Positions 39,024 to 48,376 of a DNA stretch of 64,000 nt are shown one piece after another. Below the pieces are notes generated by a model that was given only the letters and a program-made list of their open reading frames with translations, did no database searches and was not told where the DNA came from. This DNA comes from 20CM-2-55-15 sp963738025 (GTDB taxonomy: Bacteria; Acidobacteriota; Terriglobia; 20CM-2-55-15). The first letter of the stretch is position 1. The number at the start of each line of letters is the position of its first letter. The position numbers and the translations under genes are program-made. Location: the NCBI GenBank assembly GCA_963738025.1, contig CAVTWA010000067.1, positions 434,001 to 498,000 on the forward strand, in the 5' to 3' direction.

Positions 39024-42000
39024 TCACCCGCGCCGCTCGTTCATGATGCGGTGGATTGAAGGGCCATATTTTTCGATCGTGCTCATTCCGATGCCCGGAA
39101 TCGCGAGTAACTCATCTGAGGTCGCGGGACGGGTAATCGCGATCTTCCTCAAAACCTTGTCGGTGAGAATCCGGAAGGCGGGGACTCCACGGCGACGAGC
39201 TTCTTCCAGGCGCCACGAGCGCAGTGCGTTTTCGATGCGAGGGTCAACCCTGCTGGAGGGCTTCGCAGATGGTTCAGTAGATTTCCTTTTGCGTTTCCCT
39301 TTCGCGGGCTTTCCCGTTTCCTTCATCACGAAATCGATCGGCGTACCTTCTTCGAAAGATTGTCCTTCGCGCGTCAGACTGACCTTGCGATAAGGAATCG
39401 TCTTGCCGTCCTTCTCGAACGACGCGTCCGACAGACGTACAAGACCGGCACGCGCCATCCCGCCGAGCACTTCCTCGAACGTGTCCCGGCTTAGCTCGTT
39501 GCCTGGAAACAACTCGGAGTGCAGACGGCCTGTGGCTCTCGTGCCGCCGGATCGAAGCTCATTGACGACACGGAGCAGCGCTGCGCGTTCGGCATCGGTC
39601 GCTGTGCGAAAGCGTTGCGCTGCACAACGGGACGGTGCGCAGAAATCGCAGATACCGCAGGACTTCTGTCCGTCGGCCAGGTCGCCGAAGTGGCGGATCA
39701 ATGTCGACATCCGACATTGGTTGGTTTCGGCATAGCGGATCATCAGGTCGATCTGCGATCGCTTCTGCTCCCCTTGTGCGATGTAGGAATCGCGCCAGGT
39801 GGGCTGGCCGCGGGTGATTCGCTCCGCATAGTCCAATACTCCGCCGCCGTGAATCCAGAGTTTCTCGAGAGCCTTGTCAAACAGATCCGGATCGAGGGCG
39901 AGTTTCCTTTGCAGCCCGGCTTTCTCCTGTGGTTCGTCGCGAAGAGCGGCAAAGAGACGATCGAGGACGGCGACGTCCGGGTAATCGCGCTCGAAGAAGA
40001 AGTCGTGCGTGTAACGATCCGCGTATGAATGCATGAGGATCGCGCGGCTCGGCGCTCCGTCGCGGCCTGCGCGGCCGACTTCCTGGTAATACGCTTCGAG
40101 ACTTCCCGGCAGAGCCGTGTGGATGACGGTTCGAACGTCCGGTTTGTCGATGCCCATTCCGAACGCGATTGTGGCAACCATCACGGCGATCTTGCCGGTG
40201 AGAAACTGCTCCTGAACGCGGCGGCGAAGATCGGCGTTGAGTCCGGCATGATAGGCAGCCGTCGGAAACGCAACCGCGAGCGCTGCCGCCAGACTTGTAG
40301 CTTGTTTGCGCGTCGGCGTATAGACGATCGCCGGCCGGCGTTCCGCATCGGTCAACAGTTCCGCCGTCATTGCGGCTCGTTGCGACGGCACGACCTCCAC
40401 GGCTTCGATCGCCAGATTGGCGCGGCGAAAACCGTGAATGAATCGCTTGAGTTCCGGAAGTTGAAGCTGATCCGCAATGTCGTTTTGTACCAGTGGTGTT
40501 GCGGTTGCGGTCAAGGCGATGACGGGCGCCGGCCGCAGTTTCGGAAGGTGCTCGCCGAGTCTGCGATAGTCCGGACGAAAGTCATGCCCCCATTGCGAAA
40601 TGCAGTGGGCCTCGTCAACAGCGATCAGAGTGGGTTTGCGCTTCGCCAGCATTTCCGGAAATCCGGACAACCGCAACCGTTCCGGCGCGATGAAAAGAAA
40701 CTGCAGCGAGCCGTTCAGGTAATCCGCGCACGCTTGCCGCGACGAGGCGGAGTCGCGTCCGGAATGGATGCGTTCGACCCTAAATCCGCGTTCTTTCAGC
40801 TTCACGACTTGATCTTCCATCAACGCAATGAGCGGGCTGATCACGAGTGTCGTTCCGCCACGGGCAATGCCGGGCAACTGGTAGCACAGGGACTTGCCCG
40901 AGCCTGTCGGCATGACAAGCAACACATCGTTACCTTCAATAGCCGCGCGGCAGACCGCTTCCTGGTTTGCACGAAACGAGGAGAATCCGAACGCATCGTG
41001 AAGCAGGTCCGGCAGTGAGGCTGCCGGAGACGCCGGCAAGGCAACTGCCGTCACGGCCTGGCGAACTGGTTTTGCCAGGCTCTGACTGCTCTTACCGACG
41101 ACGACGCGAACATACTCCTCGATGCCCTTCAGGAAAGGATCCAGTTGCGCTTCACCTCGCTGGATCCTCTTGAGGTATGCCTCCCACTGGCCGGTCATGG
41201 CGGGACTCTTCACTTCCGGATGGACGACTTCGATCAGATGAATGCCCTTGTCCGTCGCTTCGAGGCTCTTTCCTTCCCGCACGATATAAGTGCGCTTCAA
41301 CAGCACTTCAATGATGGAGGCGCGAGTCGCAGGCGTACCGAGTCCGGTCTCTTTCATTGCATCCGAAAGCTCCTTCTCATCGAGCGTCTTTCCGGCGGTT
41401 TCCATCGCCGTGAGCAATGTTCCTTCGGTGAAACGTTTCGGCGGCCGGGTCTTCTTCTTCAGCGAGTCGCAGTCCATCACGTCCAACAACTGGTCTTTTG
41501 CAAGATCCGGAGGGAGAACCTGGTCGGAATGGTCATCATTAACTCTGTCCCCCCTGGCTTTCTTCGCAGGTGAGGAGTCGAACACCCGCCAGCCGATCTG
41601 CTGCACGAGACTGCCGGAGGTATGGTAGCGGTCGACGATGTCGGCATTTCGAATCGCGCTAACGACGGTTGTCACCGACGAGATGTGATCGTCGTGCCAG
41701 GCACTGAGCAAGCGGCGGCAAATCATATCGTAGATGGCGCGCTCGTCCTCGGACATGGATGCCTTCTCCGGCGGCATGGCTGTCGGGATAATGGCGTGGT
41801 GATCGGTCACTTTCGAATCGTCGATGAACCTTCGACCGAGCGGACGCACTCCTGTACCGGGCGCAAGCTTCGCGCGATACGGCGGTTCGATCGCCTTCAC
41901 GATGCGCGGAAGAGTCTCCGCCACATCCTTCGACAAGTGACGGCTGTCGGTTCGAGGATAGCTGATGAGTTTGTGTTTTTCGTAAAGCGCCTGGGCGATA

Positions 42001-42920
42001 TCCAACGTTTTCTGCGCGCTGAAACCGAACAAGCGGTTCGCATGCCGCTGCAATTCCGTCAGGTCGTACAGAAAAGGAGGGGCCGCGCGCTGCGTGGTGG
42101 AATTGATGGATTCGACGGATGCCTTTCCAGTGTGGGACCGGTCGACGATCATCCGGGCCTCCTCTCCGTCAATCGGCAGACGCGTTTCCTCTGGCTTTGC
42201 GCGGAACCAGACGCCGCGATACTTTCCCTTTGAGACTGTGGAACAGAACGTCGCGTGAACTTCGAGGTACTCCTCGACGACGAAATTGCGGATCGCAATT
42301 TCCCTCTCGACGAGCATGGCAAGCGTCGGAGTCTGCACCCGGCCGACCGAAAGTTCTTCATTGAATGTGAGGGAATACGCCCTCGACAGGTTCATGCCAA
42401 CAAGCCAATCGGCCCGGCTTCGCCCGCGGGCAGCGTTCGCGAGCGAATCGTATTCCGTTCCGGGCCTCAGGTTTTCGAACCCTCTACGAATGGCGTCCGG
42501 CGTGAGCGAGGAAACCCACAACCGGCGGACCGGCTTACCGCAACCGGCGGCCTCGTAAATGTAACGGAAGATCAACTCGCCTTCGCGACCCGCGTCTGTC
42601 GCACACACGATCTCGGAGATGCGCTCCGAGCTGAGAATTTTCTTCACGACATCAAACTGGTGCTTCGTCTTCTCGTACACGACCAGCGGCCAGTGTCCCG
42701 GTAGCATCGGAAGCGTATCGCGTCTCCATTGTTTCCAGGCTGGATTGATTTCGTGCGGTTGGGCCAGGGCCGCAAGGTGACCGATGGCCCATGTAATGAC
42801 GTAACCGTTCCCGTGCAGGAATCCTTCACCTTTGATGCTTGCGCCCAGGGCGTGCGCGATATCCCGGGCAACGGAGGGCTTCTCGGCCAGAACGGCTATG
42901 TTAGTCTGCGCGCGACTCAC
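39024..42920 (-). CDS. DNA topoisomerase III-RecQ helicase fusion protein
   Basis: A 1298-residue single frame. Residues 1-610 are a type IA topoisomerase of the TopB class: TOPRIM with Glu13 (LAEKPS) and DAGREGE (109-115), SVGRVQTPTL (191-200) and the catalytic tyrosine 321 in ISYPRTDS. A linker of about 25 residues follows. Residues about 635-1100 are RecQ: Walker A MPTGSGKS (670-677), DEAH (769-772), ALTATAT (802-808), QEVGRAGRDG (946-955), and a zinc site with Cys1069, 1088, 1091 and 1094. An HRDC domain ends the protein (about 1221-1298). All catalytic residues that I can check are present in both halves. The pair decatenates and dissolves joined DNA when separate. Neighbouring genes give no operon. 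Confidence 0.93.
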   Translation of the reverse strand: MSRAQTNIAVLAEKPSVARDIAHALGASIKGEGFLHGNGYVITWAIGHLAALAQPHEINPAWKQWRRDTLPMLPGHWPLVVYEKTKHQFDVVKKILSSERISEIVCATDAGREGELIFRYIYEAAGCGKPVRRLWVSSLTPDAIRRGFENLRPGTEYDSLANAARGRSRADWLVGMNLSRAYSLTFNEELSVGRVQTPTLAMLVEREIAIRNFVVEEYLEVHATFCSTVSKGKYRGVWFRAKPEETRLPIDGEEARMIVDRSHTGKASVESINSTTQRAAPPFLYDLTELQRHANRLFGFSAQKTLDIAQALYEKHKLISYPRTDSRHLSKDVAETLPRIVKAIEPPYRAKLAPGTGVRPLGRRFIDDSKVTDHHAIIPTAMPPEKASMSEDERAIYDMICRRLLSAWHDDHISSVTTVVSAIRNADIVDRYHTSGSLVQQIGWRVFDSSPAKKARGDRVNDDHSDQVLPPDLAKDQLLDVMDCDSLKKKTRPPKRFTEGTLLTAMETAGKTLDEKELSDAMKETGLGTPATRASIIEVLLKRTYIVREGKSLEATDKGIHLIEVVHPEVKSPAMTGQWEAYLKRIQRGEAQLDPFLKGIEEYVRVVVGKSSQSLAKPVRQAVTAVALPASPAASLPDLLHDAFGFSSFRANQEAVCRAAIEGNDVLLVMPTGSGKSLCYQLPGIARGGTTLVISPLIALMEDQVVKLKERGFRVERIHSGRDSASSRQACADYLNGSLQFLFIAPERLRLSGFPEMLAKRKPTLIAVDEAHCISQWGHDFRPDYRRLGEHLPKLRPAPVIALTATATPLVQNDIADQLQLPELKRFIHGFRRANLAIEAVEVVPSQRAAMTAELLTDAERRPAIVYTPTRKQATSLAAALAVAFPTAAYHAGLNADLRRRVQEQFLTGKIAVMVATIAFGMGIDKPDVRTVIHTALPGSLEAYYQEVGRAGRDGAPSRAILMHSYADRYTHDFFFERDYPDVAVLDRLFAALRDEPQEKAGLQRKLALDPDLFDKALEKLWIHGGGVLDYAERITRGQPTWRDSYIAQGEQKRSQIDLMIRYAETNQCRMSTLIRHFGDLADGQKSCGICDFCAPSRCAAQRFRTATDAERAALLRVVNELRSGGTRATGRLHSELFPGNELSRDTFEEVLGGMARAGLVRLSDASFEKDGKTIPYRKVSLTREGQSFEEGTPIDFVMKETGKPAKGKRKRKSTEPSAKPSSRVDPRIENALRSWRLEEARRRGVPAFRILTDKVLRKIAITRPATSDELLAIPGIGMSTIEKYGPSIHRIMNERRG

Positions 42921-42988
42921 CTGATCATGATAGCGGGTGTGCAGACCGGATCAGGACACGTCTGAGTACGTAAACCGTATGGACCAGT

Positions 42989-43009
42989 CCCCGCCTAAGT
43001 TAAGCGGGG
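42989..43009. repeat. Solo end palindrome of the nested element family
   Basis: CCCCGCCTAAGTTAAGCGGG, an imperfect version of the element end, about 70 bases upstream of the fusion gene. TGGACAGCTCTGGTCATAGA follows at 43037, shared with 17980. Confidence 0.65.
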
Positions 43010-43227
43010 ACTGTGGGCACTGCTACATCGGTCCTTATCCTGGACAGCTCTGGTCATAGACTGCGGAAGGGTTGGGCCGGGCGGGGCGGCGGCCGTTTCC
43101 AATCGCAACCCAGGCTCGTGCAGTGCGCCGTTATTTCTCCGGTTGCCGCAACCGGGACCTTGCGGCAACCCTTTTGAAAGTTCTATCCTCCGGTCAGGAC
43201 CAGTTCAACTACCGGAACGAGGTGACT

Positions 43228-43743
43228 ATGACAGCGGATCACGCCAAAGCCATCGCCGATTACTTTGCCACAATGTTCGACCAGGAAAGCGCAAACACCT
43301 TGAAGGTGCTGCGCGCAGTTCCCAACGATCGCCGCGACTACAAGCCGGATGAAAAGTCCCGGACGGCGTGGGATCTGGCGACGCACCTCGCCAGCTCGGA
43401 CCTCTGGTTTCTAGATAGCGTCTGCGACGGGGCGTTCGTCTACGACCCGGAGGTCGAGAACAAGAGGACTGCAGGACTCAACACGATGGACGACATCGTC
43501 GAGTTCTACAAGCGCGAGTACCCGAAGCGAATCCAGCGCCTCCGATCGACTCCGGGCGAGCAGCTCGCGAAGGAGGTCGATTTCTTCGGCATGACCAAGG
43601 GGCCGTCGATCTCGTTTCTGGGGCTGGCCAACAACCATGGCGTCCATCACCGCGGCCAGTTGATGACGTACCTCCGAGCGATGGGTTCGAAAGTGCCGTC
43701 GATCTACGGCGGGAGCGCCGACGAGCCCTTCCAGGGCGCATAG
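43228..43743 (+). CDS. DinB family protein
   Basis: A 171-residue four-helix-bundle protein. The metal-site histidine signature near the C-terminus reads GLANNHGVHHRGQLMTYLRAMGSKVPSIYG, which is typical of DinB/YfiT proteins, and an upstream histidine occurs in LATHLASSDLW. The family includes thiol-dependent S-transferases (bacillithiol, mycothiol) and many uncharacterised members. Start ATG 43228 with GAGG 8-9 bases before; the frame to 43072 lacks family similarity. It is divergent from the topoisomerase-RecQ fusion. Confidence 0.88.
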   Translation: MTADHAKAIADYFATMFDQESANTLKVLRAVPNDRRDYKPDEKSRTAWDLATHLASSDLWFLDSVCDGAFVYDPEVENKRTAGLNTMDDIVEFYKREYPKRIQRLRSTPGEQLAKEVDFFGMTKGPSISFLGLANNHGVHHRGQLMTYLRAMGSKVPSIYGGSADEPFQGA

Positions 43744-43863
43744 CGGCTGAGGCGTTCCCGGACCTTCTAACGTTCATCGACTGTCTCCTCCCGGGAATGG
43801 CCACCGGCCAACGCAGGCAGTAGACACGGATGATGTTGTGCTCACTTCGGAGATCTAACAGTC

Positions 43864-44319
43864 TTAGCTACGCTGATTCCTGAAGAGGTCCGCTTCAATC
43901 TCCCGCACCAGAACATTTGTGCTCCAGCTGCCTGCAATGGCTTGACTGGCGTACCAGAGACGCTCTTCGCCTGTGCTCAGTTTTTCGAGAAGCGCAATGT
44001 TGCTATACCAGTTCAATTGCGCCAGAGACTCGTGCACAATTGACCGCTCAGGCCACGCCTCGGCAAAAGCTCTCATGTATTCGAGATATCGTGGAGAAAT
44101 GCCGCTCATTTCGGGAAACTCGCTGCGAAGGTCGATGGCAAGCCGGTCGATCACTTTGCTTCCGTCGCCGGACTGGTTTTCCCGTTCGAGAATGTCCTGA
44201 CCGACCCGCCAGTATAAAAGCACTCGCTCTCGATTAACCGCGACGCCGGCCTGTGCCTGCGCGGCTTCGATGTGCTCCTTCAAACCGCGGAACAGTTTGT
44301 CGTAGCCTTGCGGAATCAA
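43864..44319 (-). CDS. DUF1016 N-terminal domain protein (YhcG-type, lacks nuclease domain)
   Basis: A 151-residue protein, MIPQGYDKLFRGLKEHIEAAQAQAGVAVNRERVLLYWRVGQDILE..., with IDRLAIDLRSEFPEMSGISPRYLEYMRAFAEAWP and LAQLNWYSNIALLEKL. This is the N-terminal winged part of the DUF1016/YhcG family. Normal members add a C-terminal PDDEXK nuclease domain of about 150 residues; here the stop falls before it. Start overlaps the stop of the upstream Crp/Fnr gene as ATGA, so it closes the crp-kaiC operon. It may act in protein contacts, or be a remnant. Confidence 0.8.
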   Translation of the reverse strand: MIPQGYDKLFRGLKEHIEAAQAQAGVAVNRERVLLYWRVGQDILERENQSGDGSKVIDRLAIDLRSEFPEMSGISPRYLEYMRAFAEAWPERSIVHESLAQLNWYSNIALLEKLSTGEERLWYASQAIAGSWSTNVLVREIEADLFRNQRS

Positions 44320-45005
44320 CTGTGTAAAACCATGTCGGCCAGCATTTCGGCCCGGACCACAATGCTTCCGTTGTAGTGGTAGTGGACCAGCCCCAGTTTC
44401 CTGAACTTATTAAGAAAGTGCAGGATTCGGGGGGCTGTAGTGCCGACCAGGTCGGCCAGAGTTTCATCACTCAAGTGCGACAATTTGGCATCCGGCAGAA
44501 AGTCGTGTTGTCCGTAACGACTCAGCTTCAGCAGAACGCGGGCCAGCCGTTTCTCGGTTTGGTTGAAAAGCTGGTTGCCGATGTCCTTTTCCATATCGAT
44601 GTTGCGAACCAGCAGGGAGGCTACGAATTTTTCGGAAAGCTCGGGCTGATCATGAAGAGCCTGAAGCATGGCGCGCCGCTGAATTTCGAAAATGGTAGCG
44701 GACTCTGTAGTGGTCGCAGTGCTTATCCGAAGAGATTGCCCGACCAGGCAGCCTTCACCGAAAAACTCACGAGGCCCGAGCAGGGCGAGTACGCCTTCCT
44801 TGCCCTGGATCGAGGCAATGGTCAGCTTCACGCTGCCGGACTCAATGAAGTAGAGGGTGTTCGCTTCGGCGCCTTGCGAAAAGAGTTTCATCCCTTTCCG
44901 CAGATTCAGTATTTTCTTACCCTCGACAATATTTTTGAGCATGCTCTCGACATAAGAATCGCCGGCTGTGGATTTGAGCTTTGTGGTCTTTTTCAGTTTT
45001 TGCAT
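44316..45005 (-). CDS. Crp/Fnr family transcription regulator, paralogue 3
   Basis: A 229-residue regulator. The cyclic-nucleotide-binding-like domain (NLRKGMKLFSQGAEANTLYFIESGSVKLTIASIQGKEGVLALLGPREFFGEGCLVG) occupies residues 36-95, a dimer helix follows, and the winged helix reads LSHLSDETLADLVGTTAPRILHFLNKFRKLGLVHYHYNGSIVVRAEML. No Fnr-type cysteine cluster is present in the N-terminus. The recognition helix differs from the two other paralogues (TTAPRILHFLNKF against TTRSRITFFMNKF). It is last of three and linked to DUF1016 by ATGA. Confidence 0.92.
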   Translation of the reverse strand: MQKLKKTTKLKSTAGDSYVESMLKNIVEGKKILNLRKGMKLFSQGAEANTLYFIESGSVKLTIASIQGKEGVLALLGPREFFGEGCLVGQSLRISTATTTESATIFEIQRRAMLQALHDQPELSEKFVASLLVRNIDMEKDIGNQLFNQTEKRLARVLLKLSRYGQHDFLPDAKLSHLSDETLADLVGTTAPRILHFLNKFRKLGLVHYHYNGSIVVRAEMLADMVLHS

Positions 45006-45019
45006 AGTGCCGCCCGGGC

Positions 45020-45784
45020 TCAGTCGCGTAAGAGAAGGTCCGTGATCAGTTCCGCTCTCACTGTGATATCTCCGGTCCCGCTGTACTCGATCAGTCCAAG
45101 TTTTCTGAACTTATTCATGAAAAACGTGATTCGCGAACGCGTCGTACCCACGATTTCGGCCAGGGTCTCATGAGTCAACCTCGGCATCCTGGCGTCCGGT
45201 ACTTCTTTGTGCTGGCCCAAACGACTGAGTTTCAGCAGGACGCGGCCGAGACGTTTCTCGCTATGGTTGAAGAGCTGATCGCATAGGTCTTCTTCCAAAT
45301 TGATGTTGCGGGCCAGCAATGCCGCTGTGAATGTTTCCGCAAATTCGGGCTGAGCATGAAGACCCAGCAACATGGCCTGTTTCTGAACCCGGAAGATGGT
45401 TGACGGCTCTGTTGCCATCGCCGTGCTTACCCGGAAGGCCTGGCCGACGAGGCATCCTTCACCAAAAAACTCACGCGGCCCAAGCATGGCCAGCACCGCT
45501 TCCTTCCCTTGACCCGAGACGGTGGTGAGCTTCACTTTGCCGGACTGAATGAAATAGATCGCGTCGGCCGGGTCACCCTGAGAAAAGGCCGTCGTATTTT
45601 TCTGGAGGTGCAAAACATTTTTGCCAGCCACAATGGTTTTGAGCAAGGTCTCGACATGCGGATCGATGTCTCTGACGTTGAGCTTCGCGATCTTTTGTGA
45701 TTCTTCGATGCGCTTCGCGGGCGGACCACCGCCGGCAGGCGATACACCCTCTTGCCGAGCTAAGATGTGAGCCCCATTCGGCAA
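45020..45784 (-). CDS. Crp/Fnr family transcription regulator, paralogue 2
   Basis: A 254-residue regulator with an extended N-terminus (MPNGAHILARQEGVSPAGGGPP). Sensor domain: LHLQKNTTAFSQGDPADAIYFIQSGKVKLTTVSGQGKEAVLAMLGPREFFGEGCLVGQAFRVSTAMATEPS. Winged helix: RLTHETLAEIVGTTRSRITFFMNKFRKLGLIEYSG. The residues expected to hold cAMP in E. coli CRP (RGE..S pattern) are not conserved, so the ligand, if any, is unknown. It lies 12 bases after kaiC and 14 bases before paralogue 3. Confidence 0.92.
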   Translation of the reverse strand: MPNGAHILARQEGVSPAGGGPPAKRIEESQKIAKLNVRDIDPHVETLLKTIVAGKNVLHLQKNTTAFSQGDPADAIYFIQSGKVKLTTVSGQGKEAVLAMLGPREFFGEGCLVGQAFRVSTAMATEPSTIFRVQKQAMLLGLHAQPEFAETFTAALLARNINLEEDLCDQLFNHSEKRLGRVLLKLSRLGQHKEVPDARMPRLTHETLAEIVGTTRSRITFFMNKFRKLGLIEYSGTGDITVRAELITDLLLRD

Positions 45785-45796
45785 TTTAGTTCTTCC

Positions 45797-47542
45797 TCAC
45801 AGTTTACCGCCATTCCTGGAACCGAGATTTCGGCTGGTCTTGACCTCGTCGTGTTTGCGGCTGCGCTTCATTTCCACTACGTCAAGGACAAGCGACTCTT
45901 CGTGCTGTTTGTCGTAGCTGATGCTTCGTTCGATTCTGGCTTCCTCGGCGGCAAACTCGGCGCGCAAAGCGGCAATCTGCCCTTCAAGCGCGTCATGCTT
46001 TCGCTTCAGCTCCAGCTGTTGCCGCTCAACTTCTTCGTGCCGCCTCACCTGCTGTGCCCGCTCGAGGGCTTCCTGGGCCACACGCGCCGAGCCGGTGAGC
46101 ATTCCGTTCGGACCCATATAGATGTCTTTCAGCTCGATACCGCGCTCGCTCATGATGAATTCGCGGACCTGATTCGAATGTGCCATGCCGCGCGATTTGA
46201 TGATGTGGAGGCCGCGGTTGCGCTCGCCGTTGAGTTCGAGATCGCGCAGGATCAGCCACGTGTCCACCAGGGAACAGATTGCGGTGTTGGTCAGAGCGAC
46301 CGGGTTGCCATCCATGGTCAGGTCCGTATACATCGCGGTGATGCCTTTCAGTTTCAGGAAGTCGATCAAGCGCATCATTGCAGACTTGATTTCCAGCGGA
46401 GTGCCTGTCGTCTCCAAACCCGACATCTGATCCACGATCACCACTTGCGGGTCGAACTCGGCGACAAGCCTCATGGTCCGGGCGAGATGCATTTCGAGGC
46501 CGTAGTGAAACGGACGCACAGTTTGGAACTGAAGACGCCCGTTCTTCACCCACTGCTGCAAATCGAGGCCGATGCTGCTCATGTTGCGGATAATCTGGCT
46601 GCGCGATTCCTCGAATGAGAAGAACTGGCAGCGCTCACCGCGGCGGCACGTGACGTCGGCAAGGGCAGCCGCGATGCTGGTCTTGCCCGTGCCAGCCATA
46701 CCGGACAGGAGGATACTGCTGCCGCGCGAGTACCCAGCGCCCAGCATGGTGTCGAGCCGTTCGATGCCGGTGGGGATGCGTTCGTTCGAGATCTCTCTTT
46801 CAACCTGCACCGAGGTTACCGGCCAGACCGAGATGCCGGCTTCGTCGATGAGGAAAGGATATTCGTTGGTGCCGTGGTTTGCGCCGCGATATTTGACCAC
46901 GCGCATACGCCGGGTCGTGCCCTGATCCGACACGCGGTGATCGAGAAAGATGACGCAATCGGAGACGTATTCCTCCAGGCCGTAGCGGGTCAGCATGCCT
47001 TCGCCGCTCTCGCCCGTCATGATGACCGTGACACCTTTCTTCTTGAGCCAGCGAAAGAGTTCGAAAAGCGACTCGCGCACCAGCGCCTGACTGGGCAGTC
47101 TGGTGAAAAGAACTTCGATTGTATCAAGCACGACGCGCTTCGCCTTGATGGTATCAATCGCGTCGCCAAGCCGGAGGAAAAGGCCTTTGAGATTGTATTC
47201 GCCCGTTTCCTCGAACTCGTAGCGTTCGACCTGGACCGAATCGATGAGCAGAAGGTTGCGGGCGATCAGGGCCTTCAAATCGAGTCCAATCGAGGCAACA
47301 TTCTCAGTCAGTTCTTCCGCTGTTTCCTCGAACGCCATCAGGACACCCGGCTCGCCATAATCGGCGGCGCCATGCACCAGGAATTCCATCGCGAGCAATG
47401 TTTTGCCGCAGCCCGGACCGCCGCAAAGCAGCGTGGGCCGTCCGGCGGGCAACCCGCCGCCGGTGATTTCATCGAGCCCGCGAATTCCGGTCGCGGATTT
47501 TGCCAGGCTTTTAGCGGAATGCTCCGATGTCTTTTTTTTCAT
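45797..47542 (-). CDS. kaiC: KaiC-like double-ATPase with C-terminal coiled coil
   Basis: A 581-residue protein with two RecA-type KaiC domains. CI has Walker A GGPGCGKT (41-48) and the glutamate pair at 72-73; CII has GMAGTGKT (281-288) and 311-312. Around 417-426 the sequence is LTNTAICSLVD, where the cyanobacterial phospho-pair Ser431-Thr432 aligns by eye with Cys423-Ser424. Residues about 488-555 form a coiled coil (EALERAQQVRRHEEVERQQLELKRKHDALEGQIAALRAEF) that cyanobacterial KaiC lacks. No kaiA or kaiB is nearby. ATG 47542 has AAGGA at 8 bases; longer starts at 47563 and TTG 47575 exist. Confidence 0.93.
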   Translation of the reverse strand: MKKKTSEHSAKSLAKSATGIRGLDEITGGGLPAGRPTLLCGGPGCGKTLLAMEFLVHGAADYGEPGVLMAFEETAEELTENVASIGLDLKALIARNLLLIDSVQVERYEFEETGEYNLKGLFLRLGDAIDTIKAKRVVLDTIEVLFTRLPSQALVRESLFELFRWLKKKGVTVIMTGESGEGMLTRYGLEEYVSDCVIFLDHRVSDQGTTRRMRVVKYRGANHGTNEYPFLIDEAGISVWPVTSVQVEREISNERIPTGIERLDTMLGAGYSRGSSILLSGMAGTGKTSIAAALADVTCRRGERCQFFSFEESRSQIIRNMSSIGLDLQQWVKNGRLQFQTVRPFHYGLEMHLARTMRLVAEFDPQVVIVDQMSGLETTGTPLEIKSAMMRLIDFLKLKGITAMYTDLTMDGNPVALTNTAICSLVDTWLILRDLELNGERNRGLHIIKSRGMAHSNQVREFIMSERGIELKDIYMGPNGMLTGSARVAQEALERAQQVRRHEEVERQQLELKRKHDALEGQIAALRAEFAAEEARIERSISYDKQHEESLVLDVVEMKRSRKHDEVKTSRNLGSRNGGKL

Positions 47543-47571
47543 GTGAGAGTCCTTCTGGCTCATTCGTGTTT

Positions 47572-48315
47572 TCAAGCTCCTTTTGTCTTACGCGGAAATG
47601 TCGCTGATCCGCGCGGCTTTACCTCATCTCGTAAGATGGAGTCGGTCAACGCTTCGGCAATGACGATGATGTCTGCCTTGCCTTTGTCGTAGTCGATCAG
47701 GCCGAGTTTTTTAAATTTATTCATCAAAAAGGTGATCCTCGGACGCGTCGTCCCGACGATTTCAGCCAGCATTTTGTGCGTGAACTTCAACACCTTTGCG
47801 TCCGGCAGCTTATTGTGCCGGCCGAAACGAGAAAGCTTTAAAAGGACACGGGCCAGCCGCAGTTCGCTGTGGTTAAACAGCTGATCGCAGAGATCTCCTT
47901 CCAGGCGGACATTGCGGGATAACAAAGAAGCCATGAACTTTGCGGACAACCGGGGCTGGCCATGAAGAGCTTCACGCATGGCATGCTTCGTGATTGCGAA
48001 TACTGTGGCTGGTTCCAGGGTGGTTGCCGTGCTGCTCCGGCGGGAATCGTTGACCAGGCATTCTTCGCCCAGGAAATCGCGGGGCCCCCTGGTCCCCAGG
48101 CCCGCCTTCTTGCCGTACGACGAGACTACAAACAACCCAATGCGACCTGTTTGAATAAAATAGATTGAGTTCGCAGCTTCTCCTTGAGAAAAAAGGGCGG
48201 CGCCCTTTCGAAGCGTGACCAATTCCTTGCCATCGACAATGTTTTCCAGCAGCACCTGCGCAGAGGCATTGACCTTTGCCGGCATGGGCCGTGTTTTCTG
48301 CCTCAATCCTTGCAT
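47572..48315 (-). CDS. Crp/Fnr family transcription regulator, paralogue 1
   Basis: A 247-residue regulator, first gene of the kaiC operon. Sensor domain VTLRKGAALFSQGEAANSIYFIQTGRIGLFVVSSYGKKAGLGTRGPRDFLGEECLV; winged helix KFTHKMLAEIVGTTRPRITFLMNKFKKLGLIDYDKG; a basic tail RDEVKPRGSATFPRKTKGA. The sensor differs from paralogues 2 and 3 (GLGTRGPRDFLGEE against AMLGPREFFGEG), which suggests another signal. A palindrome TGTCCACAATTGCACA is centred about 70 bases upstream of the start. ATG 48315 is chosen because the upstream sequence holds the promoter region. Confidence 0.92.
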   Translation of the reverse strand: MQGLRQKTRPMPAKVNASAQVLLENIVDGKELVTLRKGAALFSQGEAANSIYFIQTGRIGLFVVSSYGKKAGLGTRGPRDFLGEECLVNDSRRSSTATTLEPATVFAITKHAMREALHGQPRLSAKFMASLLSRNVRLEGDLCDQLFNHSELRLARVLLKLSRFGRHNKLPDAKVLKFTHKMLAEIVGTTRPRITFLMNKFKKLGLIDYDKGKADIIVIAEALTDSILRDEVKPRGSATFPRKTKGA

Positions 48316-48376
48316 AGAAGGAGCACTCCTCCTGTCCGGCCTGCGATCAATTTATGCCAACAGGGCAGATAGAAGA

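Noticed and set aside
45797..47542. Complete circadian clock (kaiABC)
   Set aside because: No kaiA- or kaiB-like gene anywhere in the window.
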